From the NCBI GenBank assembly GCA_965220855.1, contig CBDCQY010000001.1:1736001-1800000 (forward strand): a stretch of DNA of 64,000 nucleotides, given 5' to 3'. Below the pieces are notes generated by a model. The model saw only the letters and a list, made by a program, of their open reading frames with translations, had not been told where the DNA came from and ran no database searches. This stretch comes from Bin95 sp965220855 (GTDB taxonomy: Bacteria; Pseudomonadota; Alphaproteobacteria; Bin95). Numbering within the stretch: position 1 is the first letter of the stretch; the number at the start of each line of letters is the position of its first letter. The position numbers and the translations under genes are program-made. Of the stretch, positions 52,834 to 62,559 are shown one piece after another.

Positions 52834-55236
52834 CTATCCGAGCGCATCCAGCTGGCGACGCCACCAGCCGCGCCGGCGCGGCGCCTCGGCCGCCGCCACC
52901 GGCTCCTCGACCTCGGGCTGCGGCTCCGCGACCTCAGGCTCCGGCTCCGCGACCTCGGGCTGCGGCTCCGCCGGCTCGGCGATCGCGGGTTGCGGCGCGG
53001 CCTCCTCGGCCATTGCAGGCCCCGGCTCCGCCAGCGCCAGTTCGGGTTCCGGGGCGGCGGGCGCTTCCGCCGCTTCCGCGCCGTCCTCGCGCCTGCGCCG
53101 CGTGCGCCGGCGTCTCGGCTTCGGCGCTTCCTCGGCAGCCGCCTCTGCGGGCGCCGGCTCGGCTTCGGCCGGCGCGTCCTCGGCGGCGGCGTCCGGGGCC
53201 TCCTCCTCCTTCTTGCGCCGGGTGCGCCGACGCTTGGGCTTCGGGGCCTCTTCCGGCGCCTCGGCCGCGCCGTCATCGGCTTGCGCGGCCTCGGCGGCGT
53301 CCGAAGCGGCGGTATCGCTCGCGGCCGTCCTGGAAGTGCGCCGCCGCCTGCGGCGCACCTTCGGCGCGTCCTCGCCGGCGGCTTCCGCCGCCTCGCCCTC
53401 GGGCGCCTCGGCAGCCTCCTCGGCGGCGACCTCGGCGTCCTCGGAAGCGGCGCTCTCGACGCCCTCGACCGCCTCCGCTTCGGCTCCGGCGCGCCGGCGC
53501 CGGCCGCCGCGCCGGCTGCGCCGCTTGCGCCGGGCCGCGCCGTCCTCATCCTCGCCGTCGGCCTCCGCAACCGCCTCGGCGTCGGCGTCGGCTTCGGCTG
53601 CGGGCGGGGCCTCCTCCACCTTCGGCTTCGCCTGCAGGCCCTCGAAGCGCCAGGAGCCGGAGGGCAGGGCGTCGTCGCGCTCCAGCAGCACCTCGACGCC
53701 ATGCTCGTCGGCGAGGCGGCGCAGCAGGTCGCGTTTCTGGTTCAGCAGATAGAGCGCGGTGTCGGTCGGCAGAAAGGCCGAAAGCGCCGCATGGTTGCCG
53801 CCGAGCGCCTCCTGCTCGATGGCGCGCGCCGCCTGCAGCGCGCTCGACTCCACCGAGCGCACGAAGCCGCTGCCCTGGCAATGCGGGCAGCTCACGGTGC
53901 TGCTCTCGAAGATGCTGGGGCGCAGGCGCTGGCGCGACATCTCCAGCAGGCCGAGCGCGCTGATGCGCCCGGTGTGGGTCCGCGCCCGGTCGGACTTGAG
54001 CGCCTCCTTGAGCTTGCGTTCGACCTGGAGATTGTGGCGGCGCTCGTCCATGTCGATGAAGTCGATCACGATCAGCCCGGCAAGGTCGCGCAGGCGCAAT
54101 TGGCGGGCCACCTCGGTGGCGGCCTCCAGATTGGTCTTGAGCGCCGTCTCCTCGATATTGCGCTCGCGCGTCGAGCGCCCGGAGTTCACATCGACGGCGA
54201 CCAGCGCCTCGGTCGAATCGATCACCAGATAGCCGCCGGAGGGCAGCTGCACCCGGGAGCCGTGCAGGGAATCGAGCTGCGTCTCGATATTGTGCGCGAC
54301 GAACAGCGGCTCGCTCTGGTCCTTGTATTGCTGCACCCGCCTGGCGTGGCTCGGCATCAGCGCCTTCATGAAGTCCTTGGCGCTGCGATAGGCGCGGTCG
54401 CCCTCCACGAGCACTTCCTCGATGTCGCGCCCGTAAATGTCCCGGATCGCCCGCTTGATGAGATCGGCTTCCTCATAGATCAGCTGCGGGGCGTTGCTGG
54501 AGAGCGTGTCCTCGCGAATGCGCTCCCAGTTGCGGATCAGGAAGTCGTAGTCGCGCCGGATCTCGGTCTTGGTGCGCTTGACGCCGGCGGTGCGCATGAT
54601 GACCGCCATGCCTTCCGGCAGCTCCAGGCCCTCGACGATGTCCTTGAGCTTGCGCCGGTCGGTGGCGTTGGTGATCTTGCGCGAGATGCCGCCGCCATGG
54701 CCGGTGTTCGGCATCAGCACGCAATAGCGCCCGGCAAGGGAGATATAGGTGGTCAGCGCCGCGCCCTTGGTGCCGCGCTCCTCCTTGGACACCTGCACCA
54801 GCACGATCTGCCGGCGCCGGATGACCTCCTGGATCTTGTATTGCCGGCGGAGCCGCGCCACCCGGCGGCGCTCCTCGCGCTGCTCGTCCGCGCCGTCGGC
54901 GGTCTCGCCGTCCTCGTCGTCGCCGCCTTCGAGGTCTTCCTCGCGCCTGGCGGCGGCGTCCTCCTCGATCAGCGCCTGGCGGTCTTCCAGCGGGAGGCGG
55001 TAATAGTCGGGGTGGATGTCCGCAAAGGGCAGGAAGCCGTGCCGATTGCCGCCATATTCCACGAATGCGGCCTGCAGCGAGGCTTCGACGCGGGCGATCT
55101 TTCCGAGGTAGATGTTGCCTTTGAGAGTCTTGCGGGCGGCGGCTTCGTAATCGAAATCCTCAAGCCGGTGGTCGTCCACGACGGCGATCCGGGTTTCCTC
55201 CGAATGCGCCGCGTCGATCAGCATACGCCTGGTCAT
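52834..55236 (-). CDS. rne: Ribonuclease E/G
   Basis: The 800-residue endoribonuclease is the core of the RNA degradosome. Its S1 domain (about residues 37-185) is interrupted by an acidic insertion near 90-130. Catalytic Asp residues lie in VAVDVNSGRST near 348 and IVIDFIDMDE near 391, and the Zn-link is SCPHCQGSG near 448. From about 545 the C-terminal half is Ala/Glu-rich, with three Arg-rich blocks (RRRRRRTSR, KRRRTRRKK, RRRRTRRRR) that probably bind RNA. The end, RRRGWWRRQLDALG, matches the PNPase-binding GWWRR peptide known from Caulobacter RNase E. Divergent from the amidase gene. Confidence 0.96.
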   Translation of the reverse strand: MTRRMLIDAAHSEETRIAVVDDHRLEDFDYEAAARKTLKGNIYLGKIARVEASLQAAFVEYGGNRHGFLPFADIHPDYYRLPLEDRQALIEEDAAARREEDLEGGDDEDGETADGADEQREERRRVARLRRQYKIQEVIRRRQIVLVQVSKEERGTKGAALTTYISLAGRYCVLMPNTGHGGGISRKITNATDRRKLKDIVEGLELPEGMAVIMRTAGVKRTKTEIRRDYDFLIRNWERIREDTLSSNAPQLIYEEADLIKRAIRDIYGRDIEEVLVEGDRAYRSAKDFMKALMPSHARRVQQYKDQSEPLFVAHNIETQLDSLHGSRVQLPSGGYLVIDSTEALVAVDVNSGRSTRERNIEETALKTNLEAATEVARQLRLRDLAGLIVIDFIDMDERRHNLQVERKLKEALKSDRARTHTGRISALGLLEMSRQRLRPSIFESSTVSCPHCQGSGFVRSVESSALQAARAIEQEALGGNHAALSAFLPTDTALYLLNQKRDLLRRLADEHGVEVLLERDDALPSGSWRFEGLQAKPKVEEAPPAAEADADAEAVAEADGEDEDGAARRKRRSRRGGRRRRAGAEAEAVEGVESAASEDAEVAAEEAAEAPEGEAAEAAGEDAPKVRRRRRRTSRTAASDTAASDAAEAAQADDGAAEAPEEAPKPKRRRTRRKKEEEAPDAAAEDAPAEAEPAPAEAAAEEAPKPRRRRTRRRREDGAEAAEAPAAPEPELALAEPGPAMAEEAAPQPAIAEPAEPQPEVAEPEPEVAEPQPEVEEPVAAAEAPRRRGWWRRQLDALG
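52900..52973 (-). repeat. 21-base tandem repeat within rne
   Basis: About three and a half copies of a 21-base unit (52900-52920, 52921-52941, 52942-52962 and a partial copy) with few mismatches encode the heptad-like repeat E-P-(Q/E)-P-E-V-(A/E) near the C terminus of RNase E. The unit is a whole number of codons, so copy-number change would keep the frame and the downstream PNPase-binding peptide. Confidence 0.85.
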
Positions 55237-55453
55237 AAAGGTCGGGCTCCAGATAAGCGGCGGCGCCGGGTGCGGGGCGGCGATCCGCGAGGCGTGCGAC
55301 GGTCGTCATCGAGGCTGCCTCCGGTCGCTCGGGCTCGACCGCCCGGGCGCGCTGTGGATGGGACTTGTTGTACGCGCGACGCCGACCCCTATGGACCCTG
55401 TGCCCGGCCGGCCGAACAATGACTGGCGGCGCAAACGAAAAGGTGCTTTTCGG
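55237..55453. other. Divergent intergenic region between rne and the amidase gene
   Basis: These 217 bases carry the leaders of both genes. No RNA gene or clear -35/-10 pair was recognised. An AAAAGG ribosome-binding site ends the region before the amidase ATG at 55454. In other bacteria the rne leader mediates feedback control by RNase E; that cannot be judged here. Confidence 0.5.
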
Positions 55454-56704
55454 ATGGCGGCAGATTCGGCCCGCACGGCAAAGGAAAGGCGACCGGCTAG
55501 CAGCAGGCATCATAGCCGCCGGTTCGTCCGATGGCAATGGCTTGTTCCGCCGCTGCTCTCGGCCGCCATGCTGGGCGGTGGGACGGCGGCCGCCTTCGAG
55601 ATCGACGGGGCGCGAATCGCCGCGCGCGGCGACGGCGCGCGCCTGGTGCTCGACCTCTCTGCCGCCACGCCCTTCCGGGCGTTCGCGCTCCGGGCGCCGG
55701 ACCGCGCGGTGGTCGATCTGCCCATGCCGGAGCGGGTCGCGCCGCTGCGCCTCGACGCTCCCGGCCTCGTCGCCCGGATGCGGTCCGGCGCGTTCGAGAA
55801 GGGGAGCTGGCGTCTGGTGCTGGAGCTCGCCCGGCCGCTCGCGGTCGAAGCGGCCGCCCTCTGGCGCCCGCAGGGTGGCCATGGCCACCGGCTGGTGGTC
55901 GATCTGGCGCCCCGGACGGCCGGCGCGTCGGCCGGGCGGACGTTCGGCGACTGGAAACCCAGGGTGGAAGCGCCTCTGCCGCCGCTGCCGCGCTTGCCGC
56001 CCGGCCTCGCGCGGCCGATGATCGTCATCGATCCCGGACATGGCGGTCTCGATCCCGGCGCGATCGGGCGCTTCGGCACGGAGGAGAAGACCCTGGTGCT
56101 CGACTTCGCCACCACGCTGGCGCTCCGGCTCGCGGCGAGCGGGCGCTACGATGTGCGTCTCACGCGCCTCGAAGACCGCTTCGTCAGGCTGCGCGAGCGC
56201 GTGGCGCTGGCCGCCGGGGCGGACCTGTTCATCTCGCTGCACGCCGATGCGGTGGCCTCCGGCAACGCCGCCGGCGCCTCGGTCTATACGCTCTCGGACA
56301 AGGGTTCGGACGAGCTTGCGCGCGAACTGGCGGCGCGCGAGAACCGCACCGATCTGGTCGCGGGCCTCGATTTCGACGGCGGCGAGGCGGTGGCCGGCGA
56401 TCTGCTGGACATGCAGCGGCGAAGCTCCGCCAACCGGTCGGTTACGTTCGCGAAGCTGCTGACGGCGGCGTTCGCCGAGCGGCGCATCCCGCTGCTGCGC
56501 CGCCCGCGCCGGTCGGGCGCCTTTCGCGTGCTGAAGTCGCCCCGGGCGCCCTCGGTGCTGATCGAGGTCGGCTTCCTGTCGAGCCCGGCGGACGAACAGC
56601 GCCTGCGGCAAGTGGAGACGCGCGAGCGCCTGGCGGACGCCATCGAGGCCGCGCTCGGGCGCTATTTCGCCGGCATTCCCCGATTCGCCTTGATTTCGCC
56701 ATGA
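55454..56704 (+). CDS. N-acetylmuramoyl-L-alanine amidase (AmiC-type)
   Basis: The 416-residue periplasmic enzyme cuts septal peptidoglycan between MurNAc and L-Ala. A basic N terminus (RRFVRWQW) and helix (LVPPLLSAAMLGGGTAAA) form a signal or anchor. An AMIN domain covers about residues 45-145, and the Amidase_3 catalytic domain has IVIDPGHGGLDPGAIG near 193, EEKTLVLDFA, ADLFISLHADA near 256 and LIEVGFLSSPADE near 373, with the expected Zn ligands. ATG at 55454 has AAGG eight to ten bases upstream and was preferred to 55358 or 55391. PBP1A follows after 22 bases. Confidence 0.94.
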   Translation: MAADSARTAKERRPASSRHHSRRFVRWQWLVPPLLSAAMLGGGTAAAFEIDGARIAARGDGARLVLDLSAATPFRAFALRAPDRAVVDLPMPERVAPLRLDAPGLVARMRSGAFEKGSWRLVLELARPLAVEAAALWRPQGGHGHRLVVDLAPRTAGASAGRTFGDWKPRVEAPLPPLPRLPPGLARPMIVIDPGHGGLDPGAIGRFGTEEKTLVLDFATTLALRLAASGRYDVRLTRLEDRFVRLRERVALAAGADLFISLHADAVASGNAAGASVYTLSDKGSDELARELAARENRTDLVAGLDFDGGEAVAGDLLDMQRRSSANRSVTFAKLLTAAFAERRIPLLRRPRRSGAFRVLKSPRAPSVLIEVGFLSSPADEQRLRQVETRERLADAIEAALGRYFAGIPRFALISP

Positions 56705-56726
56705 AGCCGGGCAATCTCCGTCGGCC

Positions 56727-59117
56727 ATGAGAAGGTTCCTCGGCGTCTGTCTCTGGCTGAGCGCGGCGGCAGCCGCACTCGGCGGCCTGTTCGGCCTGTT
56801 CGTCGTCGATCACTTCGCCCGCGATCTGCCGGCGCATGGGCGGCTCGCGGCCTATGAGCCGCCGGTCACCACCCGCGTCCATGCCGGGGACGGGCGCCTG
56901 CTGGCCGAGTTCGCGATCGAGCACCGGCTGTTCGTGCCGATCGCGGCGATCCCGAAGCGCGTCATCGACGCCTTTCTCTCCGCCGAGGACAAGAGCTTCT
57001 ACGACCATGCCGGCCTCGATCCGGCCGGGCTGGTCCGCGCGCTCTACACCAATCTCCACGCGCGCTTCTTCGCCGCCGAGCGGCGCCCGGTCGGCGGCTC
57101 GACCATCACCCAGCAGGTCGCCAAGAACTTCCTGCTGAGCGCCGAGGTCTCGCTGGAGCGCAAGATCAAGGAGGCCATCCTCGCTTTCAGGCTGGAGCGC
57201 GCCCTGCCCAAGGACACTATCCTCGAACTCTATCTGAACCAGATCTATCTCGGTTACGGCTCCTATGGCGTGGCCGCAGCGGCGATGAACTATTTCAACC
57301 GGTCGATGGACGACCTCACCCTCGCCGAGGCCGCCTTCCTGGCCGCCCTGCCCAAGGCGCCGAACAACTATCACCCCGTGAAACGCCGCAACCAGGCGCT
57401 GGCGCGGCGCAACTGGGTGATCGGGCGCATGCTGGAGGACGGGCGCATCACGCCGCTGGAAGCCAGGGAGGCGATCGCCGCCCCGCTGGAGATCCGCTCC
57501 CGCGACGCGACCGAGTTCTTCGAGGCGCGCTGGTTTTCGGAGGAGGTGCGGCGCGAGCTTCTGGAGGTGTTCGGCGAGCACAAGCTCTATACGGGCGGGC
57601 TGTCGGTGCGCACCACCATCGATCCCCGCCTGCAGCGAATCGGCGAGCGGGCGCTGCGCTCCGGCCTGCGCGCCTATGACCGCCGCCATGGCTGGCGGGG
57701 GCCGCTCGGGCGGCTGGCGGGGGAGGATCTGCGGGCCGTGCTGGACGGCGTGACGCCGCCGCCGGCGCTCGCTCCCTACCGGCTGGCTGCGGTCACGCGG
57801 GTGACGGCGAAGGCCGCCGACATTCTGGTGCAGCATGTCGGGGCGGGGCGCATTCCGCTGGCCGAGGCGCTCTGGGCCCGTCCGGCGCGGTCCGGCCAGC
57901 GCGTCGGGCGCGCGCCGCGCGCCATGGGCGACGTGCTGGCCGTCGGCGATCTGGTGGCGGTGGAGCCCTTGTCGGAGAAAGCCGGCGGCGGCGCCTCGCC
58001 CGGAGGCGACTGGGCGCTGCGCCAGATTCCCGAGATCGAGGGCGCGCTGGTGGCGCTCGACCCGCATACCGGCCATGTGCTCGCCATGGTCGGCGGCTAT
58101 GCGCCGGAGCGCAGCGAGTTCAACCGCGCGACCCAGGCGCGCCGCCAGCCGGGGTCGGCCTTCAAGCCCTTCGTCTATCTGGCGGCCCTGCAGAAGGGCT
58201 ATACGCCCGCCACGCTGCTGACCGACGCGCCCATCGTCGTCGATCAGGGGCCGGGCCTCGAACGCTGGCGGCCGCGAAACTATTCCGGCGCTTTCCACGG
58301 CACGGTGCCGATGCGCATCGGCATCGAGCGCTCCCGCAATCTCATGACCGTGCGCCTCGCCCAGTCGATCGGTATGGGCGCGATCGTCGATGTCGCCGGC
58401 CGCTTCGGCATCCAGGACGACATGCCGGAGCTGCTGGCGATGTCGCTCGGAGCCGGCGAGACGACGCTCTACCGGCTGACCGCCGCCTACGGGATGCTGG
58501 TCAATGGCGGCCGGCAGATCCGGCCGACGATCATCGACCGGGTGCAGGATCGCGAGGGCCGGACCGTGTTCCGCCACGAACGGCGCGTCTGTCCCGGCTG
58601 CGGCGAACTGGAAGTGCTGGGCTCGGAGGTGCCCGACCCGCCCGATCCGCGCGAGGGCCTCGCCGATCCGCAGAGCGTCTATCAGGTCGTGTCGATGCTG
58701 GAAGGCGCGGTGCTGCGCGGCACTGGCAAGCGGCTCCGCGCCGTCGGCAAGCCGCTCGCCGGCAAGACGGGCACCACGAACGACAGCTTCGACGCCTGGT
58801 TCGTCGGCTTCGCGCCGGACCTTGCGGTCGGCGTCTATACGGGGTTCGACACGCCGCGCACGCTCGGCCGGCGCGAGACCGGTTCGTCGGTGGCGGCGCC
58901 GATCTTCGGCGCCTTCATGCGCGAGGCGCTGGCGGGTGCCCCGGCGCTGCCTTTCCGCATTCCGCCCGGCATGTCCTTCCTGCGCATCGGTCCCCGGACG
59001 GGCGAGCCCTCGCGACCGGGCGAGGCGGACGCCATACTGGAAGCCTTCAAGCCCGGCACGGAGCCGGGACGCGGCTTGCGCCGGAACGGCGGGCAGCCTA
59101 TCTCCGGCCTGTATTGA
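56727..59117 (+). CDS. mrcA: Penicillin-binding protein 1A
   Basis: The 796-residue bifunctional murein synthase is anchored by one N-terminal helix (residues 5-28). The glycosyltransferase domain has the catalytic Glu in LSAEDKSFYDHAG near 86 and GGSTITQQVAKN near 125. After an OB-like domain, the transpeptidase has Ser in QPGSAFKPF near 477, SRNLMTV and KTGTTND near 680. A C-P-G-C pair (near 620) occurs in an insertion seen in many alphaproteobacterial PBP1A proteins. It lies directly after the amidase gene, combining synthesis and hydrolysis of murein. Confidence 0.96.
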   Translation: MRRFLGVCLWLSAAAAALGGLFGLFVVDHFARDLPAHGRLAAYEPPVTTRVHAGDGRLLAEFAIEHRLFVPIAAIPKRVIDAFLSAEDKSFYDHAGLDPAGLVRALYTNLHARFFAAERRPVGGSTITQQVAKNFLLSAEVSLERKIKEAILAFRLERALPKDTILELYLNQIYLGYGSYGVAAAAMNYFNRSMDDLTLAEAAFLAALPKAPNNYHPVKRRNQALARRNWVIGRMLEDGRITPLEAREAIAAPLEIRSRDATEFFEARWFSEEVRRELLEVFGEHKLYTGGLSVRTTIDPRLQRIGERALRSGLRAYDRRHGWRGPLGRLAGEDLRAVLDGVTPPPALAPYRLAAVTRVTAKAADILVQHVGAGRIPLAEALWARPARSGQRVGRAPRAMGDVLAVGDLVAVEPLSEKAGGGASPGGDWALRQIPEIEGALVALDPHTGHVLAMVGGYAPERSEFNRATQARRQPGSAFKPFVYLAALQKGYTPATLLTDAPIVVDQGPGLERWRPRNYSGAFHGTVPMRIGIERSRNLMTVRLAQSIGMGAIVDVAGRFGIQDDMPELLAMSLGAGETTLYRLTAAYGMLVNGGRQIRPTIIDRVQDREGRTVFRHERRVCPGCGELEVLGSEVPDPPDPREGLADPQSVYQVVSMLEGAVLRGTGKRLRAVGKPLAGKTGTTNDSFDAWFVGFAPDLAVGVYTGFDTPRTLGRRETGSSVAAPIFGAFMREALAGAPALPFRIPPGMSFLRIGPRTGEPSRPGEADAILEAFKPGTEPGRGLRRNGGQPISGLY

Positions 59118-59142
59118 CCCCCCGCCCGACGGAGTTTCGACG

Positions 59143-60277
59143 ATGCGCGCAGAAGCGCAGGCGCTTGTGGATGAAATCCGGGACAGTCTCGCCCTGATCC
59201 GGAGGCATCTTTGACTGGGAGGCCTCCTCCGCCCGGCTCCGGGAGCTGAACGCCGCCGCCGAAGACCCCGCGCTGTGGAACGACCCGGAGCGCGCCCAGG
59301 CGGTGATGCGCGAGCGCACGCGGCTCGCCGACGGCCTGGAGGGCTATGGCGCGCTCGAGCGCGAACTGGAAGACGCGCTGACGCTTCACGAGCTGGGCGA
59401 ACTGGAAGAGGATGCGGGCGCGCTCGAGGAGGCCGAGGCGGACCTCGCCGGGCTTCGCGACCGCGCGCGCCGCCGCCGCCTGGAGAGCCTGCTCTCCGGC
59501 GAGGCCGACGGCAATGACTGCTATCTGGAGGTCAATGCCGGGGCCGGCGGCACCGAGGCGCAGGACTGGGCGGAGATGCTGCTGCGCATGTATGCGCGCT
59601 GGGCCGAGGCGCGCGGCTACAAGCTGGAATGGCTGGAGGAAAGCCCCGGCGAGGAAGCCGGCATCAAGTCGGCCTCGGTGCGCATCAGGGGCGACAACGC
59701 CTATGGCTGGCTGAAGACCGAGAGCGGCGTGCATCGCCTCGTGCGCATCTCGCCCTTCGACAGCCAGTCCCGCCGCCACACCAGCTTCGCCTCGGCCTGG
59801 GTCTATCCGGTGGTGGACGACCGCATCGAGGTCGAGATCGACGAGAGCGAATTGCGCACGGACGTCTATCGCGCCTCCGGGGCGGGCGGCCAGCATGTCA
59901 ACAAGACCGAGAGCGCGGTCCGCATCACCCATCTGCCGACCGGCATCGTGGTGCAGTGCCAGAACGACCGCTCGCAGCACCGCAACCGCGCCACCGCCAT
60001 GGCGATGCTGAAGGCGCGGCTCTACGAGCACGAGCTGCGCCGCCGCGAGGCCGAGGCGCAGGCGGAGCAGGCGGCCAAGGCCGATATCGGCTGGGGCAAC
60101 CAGATCCGCTCCTATGTGCTGCAGCCCTACCAGATGGTGAAGGACCTGCGCACCGGCGTGGAGAAGGGCAACGCCCAGGGCGTGCTGGACGGCGATATCG
60201 GCGACTTCCTGAGCGCCGCGCTCGCCGCCCGCATCGGCGCCGAGCGCAGCCGGGAGGAGGGTCCGCCCGCCGGCTGA
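59143..60277 (+). CDS. prfB: Peptide chain release factor 2 with programmed +1 frameshift
   Basis: RF2 ends translation at UGA and UAA. A 23-codon leader (59143-59211, ending R-R-H-L) stops at TGA 59212-59214. Reading continues in the +1 frame from GAC at 59213 (DWEASSARLRELNAAAEDP) to 60277, giving 377 residues, close to the E. coli length. Codon recognition SPF is at 203-205 and the catalytic GGQ at 248-250 (in RASGAGGQHVNKTES). A start at the later ATG 59303 would cut off the N-terminal helices. Autoregulation by RF2 level is well established. Confidence 0.96.
59201..59215 (+). promoter_or_regulatory. prfB programmed +1 frameshift signal
   Basis: The sequence GGAGG-CAT-CTT-TGA-C contains the classical slippery CTT TGA C with a Shine-Dalgarno-like GGAGG three bases upstream, the spacing known from E. 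coli prfB. Low RF2 lets the ribosome slip on CTT, so RF2 controls its own synthesis. Confidence 0.95.
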
Positions 60278-60293
60278 GCCGCCCGCCGCCCGC

Positions 60294-62438
60294 TCACGCC
60301 GCCGGCGAGACGCGGCAGGGAATGCCCTTGAAATGGGGCACGCCCTGTTCGCGGTCGAGGAAGTCGTCATCGTCGGGACAGAGCTGCGCGTCGGCCATCT
60401 CCCAGGCGCTCGCCGCCCCGACCTCCGGCAGCCACCAGCCATGCGGCGCGCGCACCAGCCCCCTCGGCATGTCGTCGCGCAGCGCCGCCTTCATGCGCAC
60501 CCGGCCCTGCGGGGTTTCGGCGATGGCGACTGCGCCGTCCTCGACGCCGGCCGCGGCCGCGTCGTCGGGGTGCAGAAAGAGCAGCGGTTCGGGCGCGCGG
60601 GCGCGCAAGGCGGCGATATGCCGGTGCCCGGTCTGGAAATAGGCGTCTTCGCGCAGCCCCGTGAACAGCTTGAGCGGCATGTCCGGGGGCGCGGGCGGGT
60701 CCTCGCGCCAATAGGGCAGCGGATCGAAGCCCAGCCCCTCCAGCACCGAGGAGGCGAGCTCGACCTTGCCCGAGGGCGTGGCGAAGCCGGTCTGCTCATA
60801 TTTGCGGAAGGCGAGGCCTTCGACATGCAAGGCGTGGCGCGCGGCGAAACTGTCGAAATCCATGCCGAGCGCCGCGACCCGGTGATCCAGCAGCGCGTCG
60901 GCGTCGGGCCAGGGGAAATGCTCGCCGAGACCGAACCGCACCGCCAGCCCGCGCCAGAAATCATAGACATTGCGGGCCTCGCCCGGCGGCGACACGGCCT
61001 GTTGCGAGGTGCGGGCGATCGCCGTCCAGCCGAATCCGTCCGCCAGCGCCTTGCGCTCGGTCCAGGCGTCGCCCGGCAGGATATAGTCGGCAAGCGCGGC
61101 GGTCGGCGTCTTCATGTGCTCGAAGGCGACGATCAGCTCCTGGTTCAGCAGCGCGCGCTGGATCAGCTGCATGTTGGCGAAGCTCAGCAGCGTGTTGTTG
61201 CCGAGCGTGAAGAACGCCTTGACCGGATAGGGCCGCCCGTCGGCCATGGCGCGGAACACCGCCGACGGATTGGCCATGTAGCAGCCGGAGACGAGATTGG
61301 CGTAGCGGCGTCCCCAGACGCGCTCCGTCGGGCCGGCGAGCGGCTCGGCGCCGCGATAGGTGAACACCGGATGCGTGTCCGCCCCAAGCTGCTTCGCCCT
61401 TTGCGCCTCGGGCAGCGCCTCATGCAGTTCGAGGTCCGATTCCGGCGCGATGCGGGGGTGAAAGCCGTGCAGCACCTCGCCGCCCGGAATGTCCAGATTG
61501 CCGCAAACGGCCCTCAGGATCGCCTGCAGGCGGATCGCCGAGGTCGAGTTGCGCTGCTGGTCGGTGATCGGCGTCCAGGGAATGACGGCCGGGCCGGACG
61601 TGGCGTAGAGCCGGGCGGCCTCCGCGATGCGCTCGGCCGCCACGCCGGTGATCGCCGCCACCCGCTCCAGCGGAAACGCGTCCACGCGCTCGCGCAACTC
61701 GTCGAAGCCGACGGTCCAGCGCGCGACGAAATCGCGGTCCCACAGCCCTTCGTCCAGGATGACCTTGAGCCAGCCGAGGCACATGGCGGCGTCCGTACCG
61801 ACGCGGAGCGGCAGCCAGATGTCGGCAAGCTCGGCGTTCTCCGACCGGCGGGGGTCCAGCACGATCAGCCTGGCGCCGCGTTCCTGCGCGCGGCGGATGG
61901 CGTTGTGCACCGGCGTCCAGGAATGCGGCTTCGGGTTGTGCCCGAAAAGCGCGATGCACTCCGTGCGGGCGAAGTCGGGATAGGGGAACCAGCCATAGAC
62001 CATGCGGTTGACGGCGGCGGTGTTGCCGGCGCAGAGCGCCACGCCCGAGATCCAGTTCGGCGAGCCGACCAGATTCATGAAGCGCCGGCACATGCCGTTG
62101 TCGGTCTGGGTGTTCCAGGAGCTGGTCGCGACCGCGAAGGCTTCCGCCCCGTGGCGGTCCACGATCTGCCGCAGGCGTTCGGCGATGTCGTCGAGCGCCT
62201 CGTCCCAGCCGACGCGCTCCCACTCGCCTCCGCCGCGCGCCCCCTTGCGGCGCAGCGGATGGAGCACGCGGTCGGGGTGGGCGAAGCCGGCAGGCGCATG
62301 GACGCCCTTCATGCAGATATTGGCGTGGCCCGGTCTCGGATCGATGGCCTTCACCCGCAGCACCCGGTCGCCATCGGTTTCGACCAGCACCTGGCAATAG
62401 ATGTCGCAGGAGGAGCAGAGCGCGCGCGCTTCGGCCAT
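60294..62438 (-). CDS. Molybdopterin-dependent oxidoreductase (DMSO-reductase family)
   Basis: The 714-residue catalytic subunit has an N-terminal [4Fe-4S] motif C8-x2-C11-x3-C15 with a fourth Cys in HANICMKG, then Mo-bis-PGD domains. FGHNPKPHSWTP and LIVLDPRRSENAELADIWLPL are typical cofactor-binding segments. The candidate metal-ligand region is GVALCAGNTAAVNRMVYG near residue 135. No Tat signal is present, so it is cytoplasmic. No electron-transfer or membrane subunit lies beside it, which is unusual. The substrate is unknown. It is divergent from the ABM gene. Confidence 0.9.
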   Translation of the reverse strand: MAEARALCSSCDIYCQVLVETDGDRVLRVKAIDPRPGHANICMKGVHAPAGFAHPDRVLHPLRRKGARGGGEWERVGWDEALDDIAERLRQIVDRHGAEAFAVATSSWNTQTDNGMCRRFMNLVGSPNWISGVALCAGNTAAVNRMVYGWFPYPDFARTECIALFGHNPKPHSWTPVHNAIRRAQERGARLIVLDPRRSENAELADIWLPLRVGTDAAMCLGWLKVILDEGLWDRDFVARWTVGFDELRERVDAFPLERVAAITGVAAERIAEAARLYATSGPAVIPWTPITDQQRNSTSAIRLQAILRAVCGNLDIPGGEVLHGFHPRIAPESDLELHEALPEAQRAKQLGADTHPVFTYRGAEPLAGPTERVWGRRYANLVSGCYMANPSAVFRAMADGRPYPVKAFFTLGNNTLLSFANMQLIQRALLNQELIVAFEHMKTPTAALADYILPGDAWTERKALADGFGWTAIARTSQQAVSPPGEARNVYDFWRGLAVRFGLGEHFPWPDADALLDHRVAALGMDFDSFAARHALHVEGLAFRKYEQTGFATPSGKVELASSVLEGLGFDPLPYWREDPPAPPDMPLKLFTGLREDAYFQTGHRHIAALRARAPEPLLFLHPDDAAAAGVEDGAVAIAETPQGRVRMKAALRDDMPRGLVRAPHGWWLPEVGAASAWEMADAQLCPDDDDFLDREQGVPHFKGIPCRVSPAA

Positions 62439-62559
62439 CGGCGGAGACTCCGAAGAGGTGAAAAGGCCGTCGATCTTGACCCCGCGCGCGGAAACCGGTC
62501 AATAACGAAGATCGAAACGCCGCCGGATGGAAGCGGAAACGAAAGAGGGGAGCGCGCCC

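Noticed and set aside
52900..52973. CRISPR-like or regulatory repeat
   Set aside because: The repeats are contiguous 21-base units without spacers and encode an in-frame peptide repeat in RNase E.
52399..55422. 1007-codon open frame on the plus strand opposite rne
   Set aside because: Low-complexity, no motif, and it covers the whole RNase E gene in antisense; GC-driven shadow.
59303..60277. Release factor 2 beginning at ATG 59303
   Set aside because: RF2-like residues continue upstream to the CTT TGA C site and the leader frame from 59143.
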